Shown here: positions 15,253 through 24,564 of the stretch, piece by piece
Position numbering within the stretch: the stretch's first letter is position 1
How the letters are laid out: each line of letters begins with the position of its first letter
Source of the DNA: Actinomycetota bacterium
GTDB taxonomy: Bacteria; Actinomycetota; Humimicrobiia; Humimicrobiales; Humimicrobiaceae
Assembly (NCBI GenBank): GCA_004376325.1
Contig: SOKC01000031.1
Location: 1-49,086, forward strand
Direction: 5' to 3'
Length of the DNA: 49,086 nt
Made by a program: the position numbers and the translations under genes
The notes under the pieces: model-generated
What the model was told of the DNA's origin: nothing
What the model saw: the letters and a program-made list of their open reading frames with translations, nothing else
Databases searched by the model: none

Positions 15253-16125
15253 TTAAGAGAATATCAATTCAGTGAATCTGATCGGATCAAAATAACATAT
15301 GTCTTCTAATTTTTCACCATTGGTAACCAGTTTTATAGGAATATTCAGATCATTCTTTATAGTAATCACTATTCCGCCTTTAGAAGTGCTGTCGGTTTTA
15401 GTTAAAATAATTCCAGTCAGATTTAATGAATTGTTAAATAATTCTGCCTGATTTCTGGCATTCTGACCGGTAGTGGAATCCACTACAAGCAGTATTTCAT
15501 CAACTTCCCGGTCTATTCTCCTGCAGATTACTTTTTTTATTTTTTTAAGTTCCTCCATAAGATTATACGAAGTCTGCATTCTTCCTGCAGTATCAATTAT
15601 TACCAGATCGGTTCCTCTGGCCTTTGCTTTTTCTACACTATCATAAACTACTGCCCCGGGGTCAGAAAACTTCTGGTGGTAAACCATATCCATTCCCAAT
15701 TTTTCAGCATAATATTGTATCTGTTCTACTGCAGCCGATCTGTAAGTATCAGCTGCTGATATCAAAACCTTTTTTCCATTCTTTTTAAACATATTGGCTA
15801 ATTTTGCAATCGCGGTGGTCTTACCCACACCATTTACTCCAACTATCAGGAATACCGTAGGAGGTCTGGATGATATATTTAATTTACTATCTCCATTGCT
15901 TTTAAGAATTTCTATAATTTGCTGCTTTAATGAAAATCTTACTTTTTCAAGGTTATTTATATTTTCACGGTAAACATAGTCTTTTACTTCTCCTAATATC
16001 CTGCTGGCAGTATTAATACTGATATCACCGGTTACCATCTGTTCTTCCAGCTCGTCCCAGAATGATTTGCGCTCATTTTTAAACTTATTCCAGATATAAC
16101 TTAAATTTTTAATTAACTTCTGCAT
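15253..16125 (-). CDS. ftsY: Signal recognition particle receptor FtsY
   Basis: 290 residues, the compact form without an acidic A domain. NG domain motifs: VGVNGVGKTTAIAKLA, DTYRSAAVEQI, DTAGRMQTSYNLMEEL, TKTDSTSKGG and the closing VTNGEKLEDICYFDP. Docks Ffh-ribosome complexes at the membrane. Its start overlaps the end of smc by 17 bp, so the two are probably translationally coupled. Confidence 0.96.
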   Translation of the reverse strand: MQKLIKNLSYIWNKFKNERKSFWDELEEQMVTGDISINTASRILGEVKDYVYRENINNLEKVRFSLKQQIIEILKSNGDSKLNISSRPPTVFLIVGVNGVGKTTAIAKLANMFKKNGKKVLISAADTYRSAAVEQIQYYAEKLGMDMVYHQKFSDPGAVVYDSVEKAKARGTDLVIIDTAGRMQTSYNLMEELKKIKKVICRRIDREVDEILLVVDSTTGQNARNQAELFNNSLNLTGIILTKTDSTSKGGIVITIKNDLNIPIKLVTNGEKLEDICYFDPIRFTELIFS

Positions 16126-18427
16126 ATTTTTTCCCGATCTTTTCGGAAATTATTTTGGAAACTCCGTTGGATTGCATAGTTACTCCATAAATAGTATCTG
16201 CAACTTCCATTGTTCGTTTCTGGTGAGTAATTATTATTATCTGCTGCTTTTCAGAAAATTTCTTCACCAGGGTTAGAAATCTGCTAATATTTACATCATC
16301 CAGCGTAGCATCTACTTCATCAAAAACATAAAAAGGCGATGAATTTATCGAATAAATAGAAAAAAGAAATGCAATAGAAACTAAAGTTTTTTCTCCTCCA
16401 GATAGCAATGAAAGAGGGGCAAACTTATTATTACCAATATCTACTTTTAGATCCACACCTATTTCATCATCGCTTTCGCTATCAATTTTTTCAAGCTGCA
16501 TTTCACCATTACCTAAGGGGAATAGAATCTTAAAATAGTTTTTAAAACACTGGTTGATTTCATCAAATTTTTTAAAAAAATAGTCGGCTATCCTTTCATT
16601 CATATCCTTAATTAATTCCTCCAGATTTTTTTTGCTTTCAATCAGATCAAGCCTCTGATTAGCCAGGAAGTCGAATCTTTCTTTTATCCTGTTATATTCA
16701 ATTGCTGCATTGGGATTAACATTTACATATTTCTTTATTTCATTTTTAAACCTTTTTACTTTAACTTCGGACTGTCCAGTGTCACTGCTTGGATTGTAAC
16801 TTTTCAATACGTAATCAATTGATAAATTATAATTATCTACAATATTCTCTGTAATAGCCTCTACCTTTTCCTTTATTTGTTCCTTCTTTAAGTCGATTTT
16901 ATATATACTGTTCTCCAGGTTTGATCTAGAGATACTTAGCTTGTTTAATCTGCTGCCAAGTTCATTTATTTTATCCTGACTGCCTGAAACTAAACTGCTT
17001 CTTCTTTCAAATTCCGGGTAAAGTTTGTTTTTTATACCTTCTGAAACTGATAGATAGCCATTTAGAATTGAATGAATCTTCCTGGACCTTTCCAGGTTTG
17101 TCATACAAATATTCTTTATGATTCTAATCCGGTCCAGTCTCTTCTTAAAATTATCGATTTTCTTCTCATTTCCTTTTTGAGATTCTTTTTTGCTTACCTC
17201 ATCTTTACCTCGCTGGCTGGTTTCAATTATCTTATATAATTTCTTTATCTCTTCTATAATTAAATTTCCTCCCGTTTCAACATAACAAAAAATATTTTTA
17301 TCTTTTAATGTTTTCTTTAAATTTTCTAAAAATTTCAGGAGCAGGCCATCAATCCTTTTAAGCCCATTTGAAATTCTCTGTAGTGAAGATATATCAATAC
17401 CATTTCTGCCTTTCTCTAATGGGACCTGCGGCTCCTTTATATTTTCCATACTGCTGGTAAACTTTAGATCCAACATATTATATAACGTGCTGAATACACT
17501 CTTTTTACTTTCAATCAGAGCTATGATACTTTCGAGCCCGTTTTTTTCTGAATTAAACCAGTCAATCTTATTTTTCCAGAATTCGTACTCACTCTGCTCT
17601 TTATCGATAAGCTTTAAAAGATCATTCTTCTCCTTTTCTGCGCTTAAAATTTTGCTTGCAATTTCTTTTAACTCATCTTTATTTTTCCTATAAGATTCGT
17701 TTTCACTTTCCCATTCATTATTCAGGTGGTTAAGATGAGCAATAAAAAGAGAAATTTCCTCATCCTTGAGTAAATTGAAAATTTCAGCATGTTTTTGGGC
17801 TCTTTTTGCTTCAATTTCAAGAGGATCCATTGTCCTTTTTATTTCTTCCATTAAATCATCTATCCTATCGACATCATTTTTTACTTTTTGAAGCTTACTC
17901 AGGGATTTATCCCTCCTGTTTTTATGTTTTGATATTCCCAGTACATCCTCTATTATAGCTTTCCTTTCAATGGGCTTAAGCACCGCAATTTCATTAATCT
18001 GTCCCTGATTTATAATAATATTCAAGCCCTTCCCTATCCCGCTGTCTGCTGTAAGCTCCTGTATATCTATTAGTCTGCAGGGTGAAGAATTTATAAAATA
18101 CTCACTGCCTCCTCTCATAAATACCCTGCGGGTGAATTTAACCTCCCTGAACTCTATATTAAATAATTTATTTGAGTTATCAAACATCAGAGAAACTTCA
18201 GCAATTCCCATTTCTTCATTTTTACTCTTGAAAATTACATCTCCCATTGAGCTCCCGCGAAGTGATTTCGGGCTTTGCTCGCCCAGAACCCAGGAGATAG
18301 CATCTGCTACATTACTTTTACCGCTTCCATTGGGCCCAACAATTACGCTGATCCCGGGCTCAAAAAATAATCGGCTTTTGTTTTTGAAAGATTTAAAACC
18401 CTGGAGTGTTATATTCTTTAAGTACAA
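16109..18427 (-). CDS. smc: Chromosome partition protein Smc, shortened and apparently hinge-less
   Basis: N-terminal head with MYLKNITLQGFKSF and Walker A VGPNGSGKSNVADAI near residue 32. C-terminal head with the ABC signature LSLLSGGEKTLVSIAFLF near residue 672, Walker B FYVFDEVDATLDD and the H-loop IITHQK. These are canonical Smc heads, and the pre-head coil (YNRIKERFDFLANQRLDL) is also typical. At 772 residues it is about 400 shorter than ordinary bacterial Smc. Only some 380 residues separate the two heads, and no glycine-rich hinge domain is recognisable between two broken coiled coils; the centre (~residues 310-430) holds a non-coil segment of unknown fold. Start TTG at 18427. The frame is continuous, so this is not a simple frameshift. 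Confidence 0.9.
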   Translation of the reverse strand: MYLKNITLQGFKSFKNKSRLFFEPGISVIVGPNGSGKSNVADAISWVLGEQSPKSLRGSSMGDVIFKSKNEEMGIAEVSLMFDNSNKLFNIEFREVKFTRRVFMRGGSEYFINSSPCRLIDIQELTADSGIGKGLNIIINQGQINEIAVLKPIERKAIIEDVLGISKHKNRRDKSLSKLQKVKNDVDRIDDLMEEIKRTMDPLEIEAKRAQKHAEIFNLLKDEEISLFIAHLNHLNNEWESENESYRKNKDELKEIASKILSAEKEKNDLLKLIDKEQSEYEFWKNKIDWFNSEKNGLESIIALIESKKSVFSTLYNMLDLKFTSSMENIKEPQVPLEKGRNGIDISSLQRISNGLKRIDGLLLKFLENLKKTLKDKNIFCYVETGGNLIIEEIKKLYKIIETSQRGKDEVSKKESQKGNEKKIDNFKKRLDRIRIIKNICMTNLERSRKIHSILNGYLSVSEGIKNKLYPEFERRSSLVSGSQDKINELGSRLNKLSISRSNLENSIYKIDLKKEQIKEKVEAITENIVDNYNLSIDYVLKSYNPSSDTGQSEVKVKRFKNEIKKYVNVNPNAAIEYNRIKERFDFLANQRLDLIESKKNLEELIKDMNERIADYFFKKFDEINQCFKNYFKILFPLGNGEMQLEKIDSESDDEIGVDLKVDIGNNKFAPLSLLSGGEKTLVSIAFLFSIYSINSSPFYVFDEVDATLDDVNISRFLTLVKKFSEKQQIIIITHQKRTMEVADTIYGVTMQSNGVSKIISEKIGKKYAEVN

Positions 18428-18448
18428 CTTTAATTTCCTAAATAAAAA

Positions 18449-19165
18449 TTATAAATTTAAATTATATAGCGTCTTTAAAGTATTTTTTGCAGCATCCTGT
18501 TCAGAATCTTTTTTACTTTTTCCTTCGCCCATACCAATTATTTCATCACCGATCATTACCACTGAATAAAATAATTTATTATGATCAGGACCTTCGGATT
18601 TAACCAGTTTATATCTTGCAAGTTTGGAATAATCCGCTTGAATAGCTTCCTGAAGGTAAGTTTTATAATCTACAATTTCAGGGGCTTTAATATTTTCTTT
18701 AATTTTATCTTCATATCTTTTCAGGACCCAATTAAAAGTAAAATCAATTCCCTTATCAACGTAAATAGCACCTATAAGAGCTTCTACGCTATCAGCTAAA
18801 ATAGATATTTTTATCCTTCCCTTGCAGGACTCTTCATTTTCACTTAAAAGTACCTGCTGGTCTATTTTTATTTCTCTGGCTATTTTTAACAGCGTCGCTC
18901 TACTGATTAAAACTGCTCTTATTTTAGCCATTTCCCCTTCAGTAAAATTGCTGTATTTTTTATATAAATATGATGTAATAATAAAGGAAAGTACACTGTC
19001 ACCCAAAAACTCCAGCTGTTCGTTCCCCCGTGATTGAATATTTATCTGATGGGCAAAAGATCTGTGAGTTAAACTTTGTATATAGATTTTTAAATCTGCA
19101 GTATTAATTCCCAAACTTTTTAACCAGTCCCTTACTCTTCTCTTCAGTACACCTTCATCGTTCAT
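18449..19165 (-). CDS. rnc: Ribonuclease III
   Basis: 238 residues. The RNase III domain has the signature NEQLEFLGDSVLSFIITSYL, with a second catalytic patch LADSVEALIGAIYVDKG. A C-terminal double-stranded RNA-binding domain covers about residues 165-235 (YKTYLQEAIQ through KKDSEQDAAKNTLKTL). Processes rRNA precursors and mRNAs. It lies between acpP and smc as in many gram-positives, but mutM is absent. Confidence 0.96.
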   Translation of the reverse strand: MNDEGVLKRRVRDWLKSLGINTADLKIYIQSLTHRSFAHQINIQSRGNEQLEFLGDSVLSFIITSYLYKKYSNFTEGEMAKIRAVLISRATLLKIAREIKIDQQVLLSENEESCKGRIKISILADSVEALIGAIYVDKGIDFTFNWVLKRYEDKIKENIKAPEIVDYKTYLQEAIQADYSKLARYKLVKSEGPDHNKLFYSVVMIGDEIIGMGEGKSKKDSEQDAAKNTLKTLYNLNL

Positions 19166-19219
19166 TAAGTAAATTTCCTCACCTTATATAACTATAAAAA
19201 TTTTTTTCTATATTTAAAA

Positions 19220-19456
19220 TTATTTTTTAGAATGAGTATCAATATAATCCAGAGCATCCTTTACTGTAACAATTTTTTCAGCATCTTCATCACTTATTTC
19301 TATCCCGAATTTATCCTCAAATGCCATAATAAGTTCCACTAAATCCAGTGAGTCAGCTCCCAGATCATCAACAAATTTACTTTCAGCTTTAACATCTTCT
19401 TCCTTAGCGCCAAGTATATCAATTAAAATCTCCTTAAGCTTGTCAAAATTTTCCAT
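19220..19456 (-). CDS. acpP: Acyl carrier protein
   Basis: Four-helix acyl carrier protein with the phosphopantetheine serine in DDLGADSLDLVELIMAFE. An in-frame ATG six codons upstream (19474) exists, but AAAGGAG sits 5 nt before the ATG at 19456, which gives the standard N-terminus MENFDKLKEILIDILG. Carries fatty acyl chains for PlsX, encoded just upstream. Confidence 0.96.
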   Translation of the reverse strand: MENFDKLKEILIDILGAKEEDVKAESKFVDDLGADSLDLVELIMAFEDKFGIEISDEDAEKIVTVKDALDYIDTHSKK

Positions 19457-19496
19457 TATTACTCCTTTTACCATTGTTTTAATTGTTACTATTGTT

Positions 19497-20516
19497 TTAA
19501 TTCATATTATTAATTTCTTCATTGATCTTCCTGATTATATTTGTTTTCAAACCTTCTATGGCTACTTTTATGGCATTTTTAATTGCTCTGGACTTTGAGC
19601 TTCCATGAGAAATAATAACCAGGCCGTTTAACCCTAAAAGTTGCGCTCCTCCATATTCTTCATAATCAAATCTCTTCTTCATCATAGTAAAAGAGTTCCT
19701 GAGCCCTAAAGCTGAAAGTTTAGCCAGTATACCTGAAGTCAAGATTTGTTTTATTTCACCAAAAAAGAAGTTTGCCAGACCCTCAATTGACTTCAATATT
19801 ACGTTTCCTACAAACCCATCACAAACCACCACATCTGCTGCGCCCTCAAACAGTTCCCTGCCTTCTATATTTCCAATAAAATTAATTTTAGGATAGCTTT
19901 TAAGTAATCTGTAACTTTCAACCACCAGTTCGCTCCCTTTCTTTTCTTCCTCGCCAATATTAACCAGAGCCACTCTTGGATTGTCTATTCCAAGAATATT
20001 CTCAGAATAAATTTTCCCCATTATAGCAAATTGCTTCAGGTATTGAGGTTTGCAATCAGCATTGGCTCCAGCATCGATTAATACAAATTTCCTATTCGAT
20101 AAAGGTATTACCACTGCAATAGCAGGTCTTAATACATTTTCTATTCTTTTCATATTAAAAAGAGAGCAGGCCATTACCGCGCCAGTATTACCAGCAGAGA
20201 GAAAAGCATTCCCCTGACCCATGGATGCGAGTTCTGAACCTATAAAAATTGAGGAATTCCTTTTTTTCTTTATTATTTCTGATGGGGATTCGTTCATACT
20301 TACTTCCTGGGAGCTTGGAACAATCTCTATACCATCAAGATTTAACTGGCTGGATGCTGCGACTGTCTTTATCTTATCTTTATTTCCAACCAGTTTAATT
20401 TTTACTCTAAAGGCTTCTCTGGCTTCTATAGAACCCTTAATAATCTCTTCAGGAGCAAAATCTCCCCCCATTGCGTCTATAACTATTGAATAATTATTTG
20501 AGTTAAACTGCGCCAT
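19497..20516 (-). CDS. plsX: Phosphate acyltransferase PlsX
   Basis: 339 residues. Converts acyl-ACP to acyl-phosphate for phospholipid synthesis. Motifs: VIDAMGGDFAPEEIIKGSIE, SAGNTGAVMACSLF, RPAIAV, LIDAGANADCKPQYLKQFA, NIGEEEKKG and VCDGFVGNVILKSIEG. It is adjacent to acpP and downstream of the DRTGG and acyl-CoA synthetase genes. Confidence 0.97.
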   Translation of the reverse strand: MAQFNSNNYSIVIDAMGGDFAPEEIIKGSIEAREAFRVKIKLVGNKDKIKTVAASSQLNLDGIEIVPSSQEVSMNESPSEIIKKKRNSSIFIGSELASMGQGNAFLSAGNTGAVMACSLFNMKRIENVLRPAIAVVIPLSNRKFVLIDAGANADCKPQYLKQFAIMGKIYSENILGIDNPRVALVNIGEEEKKGSELVVESYRLLKSYPKINFIGNIEGRELFEGAADVVVCDGFVGNVILKSIEGLANFFFGEIKQILTSGILAKLSALGLRNSFTMMKKRFDYEEYGGAQLLGLNGLVIISHGSSKSRAIKNAIKVAIEGLKTNIIRKINEEINNMN

Positions 20517-20534
20517 AATTGATTTTAGCTGTAA

Positions 20535-21599
20535 TTATTTTTTTGAAATTTCCAGCAATCTATTTATATCTATATGCTCCCTCACCACTTCAACTATTTT
20601 ATCTATTTTTTTAATTTCATGAAATCTTACACGGCCGATAATTTCTCCAACTTTCTCCACTGCAGTAAGCGTATCAAAATTAACCAGAATCATAGGCACT
20701 CCTAATTCTTCAGCCCTTCCCAGAACTATAGTGCTTGGCTGAAAATTACCTGTAAGTATAAGACATTTAGTAGGTGTTTCCAGAGCTGCAAGCTGAACAT
20801 CCGCCCTGTCTCCACCGGTTATAACCGCCTTATTGGCCTTTCTTCTAAAAAATTTAAGCGCCTGTTCCTGACCCATAGCTCCAACCATAAATGTCTCCAC
20901 CAATTCATTAACTTTGTCCTCAGCGCAAATTATCTGTCCGCCTAAAAGCTTAGACATTTCCTTTATGCTTACAGAAGACAGCATCTTGTCCGAAGCTATA
21001 TATCCAAAAACTTCTATTCCCTTTTTTGTCAGGAATGGAACTATCAATTCTTCGAGGTAGTTCATCTGGCTTCTTGGAATCCAATTTATGATTACGCCAC
21101 TCAGGTAATCTCCTAAAAATTCCTTTGAATAAAGAACTTGATCTACAATTTCAGAGCTATATTTAATTACCATAATTACTCTGGCGCCCAATTTTTCACA
21201 AATTTTATCTGAAGATATCCCTAAGAAGTAGCCGTCCTCAACACTTTTTGCCCCTTCTAAAATTACAATATCCTTGCCCTTTTGAATTCTGTGGTAAGCT
21301 TCAGCAATTAAATCCACAAACCCTTTAGAGAAACTTTTATCTTTCAGGCCTTCTCTAGTGTAATGCTGGGTTAACACAATAGGGCATATATCCTCAAGTT
21401 CTTCTTTTACGTCCAGTATATTTGATATATATTGTGCATCTTCATCTGTATTTATTCCTCCTACCCGGGTTGGCAACGTCCCCAATGGTTTCATATATCC
21501 TACTTTCAGGCCTTTTTCAGTAAATAATTTTCCTACACCTACACACATCGAACTCTTTCCAGAAAAAGGTTGATTTGAAATAAAAAATAACGGAATCAT
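20535..21599 (-). CDS. P-loop (BioD/CobQ-like) plus DRTGG-domain protein, Pta N-terminal-like
   Basis: 354 residues. A dethiobiotin-synthetase-like P-loop domain opens FFISNQPFSGKSSMCVGVGK and continues with VGYMKPLGTLP and IVILEGAKSVEDG. A DRTGG domain follows (KAVITGGDRADVQLAALE). These two domains form the regulatory N-terminal half of long phosphotransacetylases, but the catalytic Pta domain is absent. It is 1 bp from the ADP-forming acyl-CoA synthetase gene and has a good GGAGG, so the two are probably co-translated. A sensor or regulator of acetyl-CoA/acetate flux is a reasonable guess, not demonstrated. Confidence 0.8.
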   Translation of the reverse strand: MIPLFFISNQPFSGKSSMCVGVGKLFTEKGLKVGYMKPLGTLPTRVGGINTDEDAQYISNILDVKEELEDICPIVLTQHYTREGLKDKSFSKGFVDLIAEAYHRIQKGKDIVILEGAKSVEDGYFLGISSDKICEKLGARVIMVIKYSSEIVDQVLYSKEFLGDYLSGVIINWIPRSQMNYLEELIVPFLTKKGIEVFGYIASDKMLSSVSIKEMSKLLGGQIICAEDKVNELVETFMVGAMGQEQALKFFRRKANKAVITGGDRADVQLAALETPTKCLILTGNFQPSTIVLGRAEELGVPMILVNFDTLTAVEKVGEIIGRVRFHEIKKIDKIVEVVREHIDINRLLEISKK

Positions 21600-21600
21600 T

Positions 21601-23703
21601 TTAACCTCCTATTCTTATTCTTACATCTCCGGCTATAGATCCTTCTCCCTGTTTTTTTACAAATAAGGGATTTATATCCATTTCTAATATTTCTGGGAAA
21701 TCCGTAACCAGCTGAGAAACTCTAAGTATAATTTCAATTATACTATCAATATCTGAAGGATCCTCACCTCTTGTGCCTTTAAGCAATTTAATAGTCTTGA
21801 TTTCCTCTATCATCTCCCTGGCAACCTGCCTGCTTAAAGGGGCAATTCTAAAAGATACATCTTTAAGTGCCTCAACATATATCCCACCAAGTCCAAACAT
21901 AATCATAGGTCCAAACTGCGGGTCTTCGCTCATTCCAATAATAGTCTCTTTTTTATCTTTAATAAATTCCTGAACCAGAATACCGCGTATATTGGCATCA
22001 GGCATATATTTGCTTGCGCTAAAAAGAATCTGGTTATAATTTTCCTCCAGCTCTTTTTCATTATCTATTCCAATCTTAACACCGCCAACATCAGTTTTAT
22101 GTAAGATATTCGGAGAAACAATCTTTAGCACCAGTGGATATCCAATCCTGCCTGCTATTTCTTTTGCTTCATCTATATCACAGGCTAATTCTGCTTTGGG
22201 CATTCTTATGTCATACGCCTCCAGAATTTCTCTAGCTTCCATCTCCCCTAACTCTAATCTGCCTTCATTCTGGCACTGATAAAATATTTTTTTAACTCTT
22301 CCCTTATTAACATTAAAATCTTCAATAGGAAAGCTCTTTCTGGATTTCCAATCAGTGTGCTCCATCATAACTTTCAATGTATCTATTGCTTCTTCCGGAA
22401 TATCAAAGTTTGGAATATTTTTTTCAGCTAAAAATTTTACTGCTTTTTTAACTTCAGAACCTCCCATAAAACTGGTCAGCACCGGAATACTTTTGCCACT
22501 ATTTTCCATTACCTCCACAATTGCACTGGCTGTCCTGTAAGGTTGAGTCATAGCCTGTGGTGAAAGCAGCACCACTACCGCATCAACATTACTATCCTTT
22601 ACAATCACTTCCAGTGTCTTTTTGTATCTATCTGCCAGCGCATCTCCCAATATATCAACAGGATTATAAAAATTTGCCGCCTCTGGCAAAAATTCCTTCA
22701 AACTATCTATGGTTTCTTTTCCCAAACTGGCCAGAAATATATTGCTTTTATCACATTCATCGGTAGCCATGATACCGGGACCACCTGCATTTGTTATTAT
22801 TACAACTTTTTTACCTTTAGGCAATGGTTGATATGAAAAAGCTGTGGCATAATTGAATAGGTCCCTGGTGTTATTAGCCCTTATTATTCCTGCCTGCTTA
22901 AAAGCTGCGTCATAAGCTTTAGCTGAACCGGCAAGAGTACCGGTATGAGATGACACTGCCCGGGCTCCGGCATCTGTATTTCCCGACTTTATAACAATTA
23001 TAGGTTTCTTCTTAGAAACTTTTGAAGATATCCTGATAAATTCCCTGCCATATTTTACACCTTCAAGGTATGCTGTTATAACCTCGGTATCTTTCTCATT
23101 CTCCCAGTCATCAAACAAATCGTTTTCTGAAATATCGGCTTTGTTACCCAATGATACAAATTTTGAAATTCCAATCTTATTTGTTTTCGCCCAATCCAGG
23201 ATAGAAGTGCCCAGTGCACCCGATTGCGATATAAAACCTATCTTACCCCTGGGAGGCATATGGGGTGAGAAAGTGGCATTTATGGGGCATTCAGTATCAA
23301 TGATTCCCAGACAATTAGGTCCTAATATTCTTATCCCATAGTCCTTTGCTTTTTCGATCAGCTGTCTTTCTCTTTTTGCACCTTCTATTCCGGTTTCCTT
23401 AAATCCTGCTGAAATAACAATAGCCCATTTCATATTTTTCTTTGAACACTCTTCTAAAACCTGCGATACAAACTGTGCCGGGATAACTATTATCGCTAAA
23501 TCCAAATCATTGGGGATATCCAGGACTGAGTGATAACATTTAATGCCGTGTATCTTATCTGCTTTAAGATTTACCGGAAATAACTTACCCTTATACCCTG
23601 AATTTATTATGTTATCAAAAATGATACGGCCTACTTTTTTTTCTTCTCTGGCAGCTCCTATTACTGCTACAGAATCCGGACAAAAAAAATTTTGCAAACT
23701 CAA
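21601..23703 (-). CDS. ADP-forming acetyl/acyl-CoA synthetase (fused alpha-beta)
   Basis: Residues ~1-130 are a CoA-binding Rossmann domain (SVAVIGAAREEKKVGRIIFD). Residues ~150-450 are succinyl-CoA-ligase-like domains with ISQSGALGTSILDWA and the phospho-histidine loop SSHTGTLAGSAKAYDAAF. The C-terminal third is an ATP-grasp domain (GYPLVLKIVSPNILHKTDVG, VQEFIKDKKETIIGMSEDPQFG). Interconverts acyl-CoA + ADP + Pi and acid + ATP + CoA, typically conserving energy during fermentation. I place the start at TTG 23703, 7 nt after GGAGG; an upstream in-frame TTG at 23718 precedes that Shine-Dalgarno. Substrate range cannot be read from sequence. Confidence 0.92.
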   Translation of the reverse strand: MSLQNFFCPDSVAVIGAAREEKKVGRIIFDNIINSGYKGKLFPVNLKADKIHGIKCYHSVLDIPNDLDLAIIVIPAQFVSQVLEECSKKNMKWAIVISAGFKETGIEGAKRERQLIEKAKDYGIRILGPNCLGIIDTECPINATFSPHMPPRGKIGFISQSGALGTSILDWAKTNKIGISKFVSLGNKADISENDLFDDWENEKDTEVITAYLEGVKYGREFIRISSKVSKKKPIIVIKSGNTDAGARAVSSHTGTLAGSAKAYDAAFKQAGIIRANNTRDLFNYATAFSYQPLPKGKKVVIITNAGGPGIMATDECDKSNIFLASLGKETIDSLKEFLPEAANFYNPVDILGDALADRYKKTLEVIVKDSNVDAVVVLLSPQAMTQPYRTASAIVEVMENSGKSIPVLTSFMGGSEVKKAVKFLAEKNIPNFDIPEEAIDTLKVMMEHTDWKSRKSFPIEDFNVNKGRVKKIFYQCQNEGRLELGEMEAREILEAYDIRMPKAELACDIDEAKEIAGRIGYPLVLKIVSPNILHKTDVGGVKIGIDNEKELEENYNQILFSASKYMPDANIRGILVQEFIKDKKETIIGMSEDPQFGPMIMFGLGGIYVEALKDVSFRIAPLSRQVAREMIEEIKTIKLLKGTRGEDPSDIDSIIEIILRVSQLVTDFPEILEMDINPLFVKKQGEGSIAGDVRIRIGG

Positions 23704-23745
23704 ATTACAAACCTCCAATCCTATTTCTACAGTCCACTTTCACTT

Positions 23746-23970
23746 TTATTTGCTTGCTTCTTTGGTTTCTCTCCTTTCTTTTCTTTTGCCCTTTTCTTCA
23801 AATATTATTATCTCATGTTCAGAGTAATAGCCACAATTTTCACAGACTCTGTGTGATATCTTTTTACTATGACACCTGGGACAATCTACAATGTTTAACA
23901 TTTTTAGCCTGTCATGGGTCCTACGCTTGTCTCTTCTAGATTTTGACGTTTTCCTTTTTGGAACTCCCAA
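23746..23970 (-). CDS. rpmF: 50S ribosomal protein L32 (zinc-binding form)
   Basis: 74 residues: GVPKRKTSKSRRDKRRTHDR, then zinc cysteines in CPRCHSKKISHRVCENCGYY. TTG start at 23970 after AGGAGG. The C-terminal tail is charged and somewhat longer than usual. The usual upstream partner yceD (DUF177) is missing. Confidence 0.95.
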   Translation of the reverse strand: MGVPKRKTSKSRRDKRRTHDRLKMLNIVDCPRCHSKKISHRVCENCGYYSEHEIIIFEEKGKRKERRETKEASK

Positions 23971-24078
23971 TACTATATCCTCCTGCTGAATATTTTGTTA
24001 CAAACTTGTTATAAATAAACTCAAACAAATAAATATATCATAAAATAATATTTATTCAATAAATATTATTTATCAATG

Positions 24079-24552
24079 TCATTTATCACCTGAACTCAGT
24101 GTACTTCTAAATTGCTCTCTTCCTTTTTCAATTGCATTTAGTAGTTTATGCAATACAGCTTCCATGTTTGCCAGCTTTTCATCAGCATAATCCTCAGCTT
24201 CCAGCCTGATGGTCCTTGCTCTTGCTTCTACTGAAGACATTATTTCCTCCGATTTTCTATTGGCACTTTTTAGTATCTCGGTTTCACTAACCAGGACTTC
24301 CGCCTTTTCTTTTGCCTCCTTTATTATTCTTTCAGAGTACCTTTTGGCTTCTTCTATCATATTTTCTCTTTCTTTCACAATCCATCTGGATTGTTTAAAT
24401 TCTTCCGGCAGTATATTCCTCAGTTCATCCAACAGGTCATATATCTCATTTTCATTTACAATTATATTGGACGAAAATGGAATTTTCTTACATTTATCAA
24501 GAAATTCTTCAATCCGGTCCACAATTTCAAATGCATCCATACCATTCTCCAT
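24079..24552 (-). CDS. Coiled-coil protein, SepIVA/DivIVA-like
   Basis: 157 residues, mostly a charged coiled coil from about residue 55 (WIVKERENMIEEAKRYSERI and EAKEKAEVLVSETEILKSAN), preceded by a conserved helical start FEIVDRIEEFLDKCKKIPFS. In mycobacteria the protein at this position beside coaD and rpmF is SepIVA, a DivIVA-like septation and envelope factor. The match here is by position, length and coil pattern, so the role is inferred. The coil composition could also be mistaken for an ATP synthase b subunit, but there is no membrane helix. Confidence 0.7.
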   Translation of the reverse strand: MENGMDAFEIVDRIEEFLDKCKKIPFSSNIIVNENEIYDLLDELRNILPEEFKQSRWIVKERENMIEEAKRYSERIIKEAKEKAEVLVSETEILKSANRKSEEIMSSVEARARTIRLEAEDYADEKLANMEAVLHKLLNAIEKGREQFRSTLSSGDK

Positions 24553-24564
24553 ATCTATTTCTTT

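Noticed and set aside
16109..18427. Smc as a frameshifted or truncated pseudogene
   Set aside because: One continuous frame links both canonical heads and overlaps ftsY in the usual way, so the short length is a property of the protein, not a broken gene.
24079..24552. ATP synthase subunit b
   Set aside because: Coil composition is similar, but there is no N-terminal membrane helix and no other ATP synthase gene nearby; position fits SepIVA.
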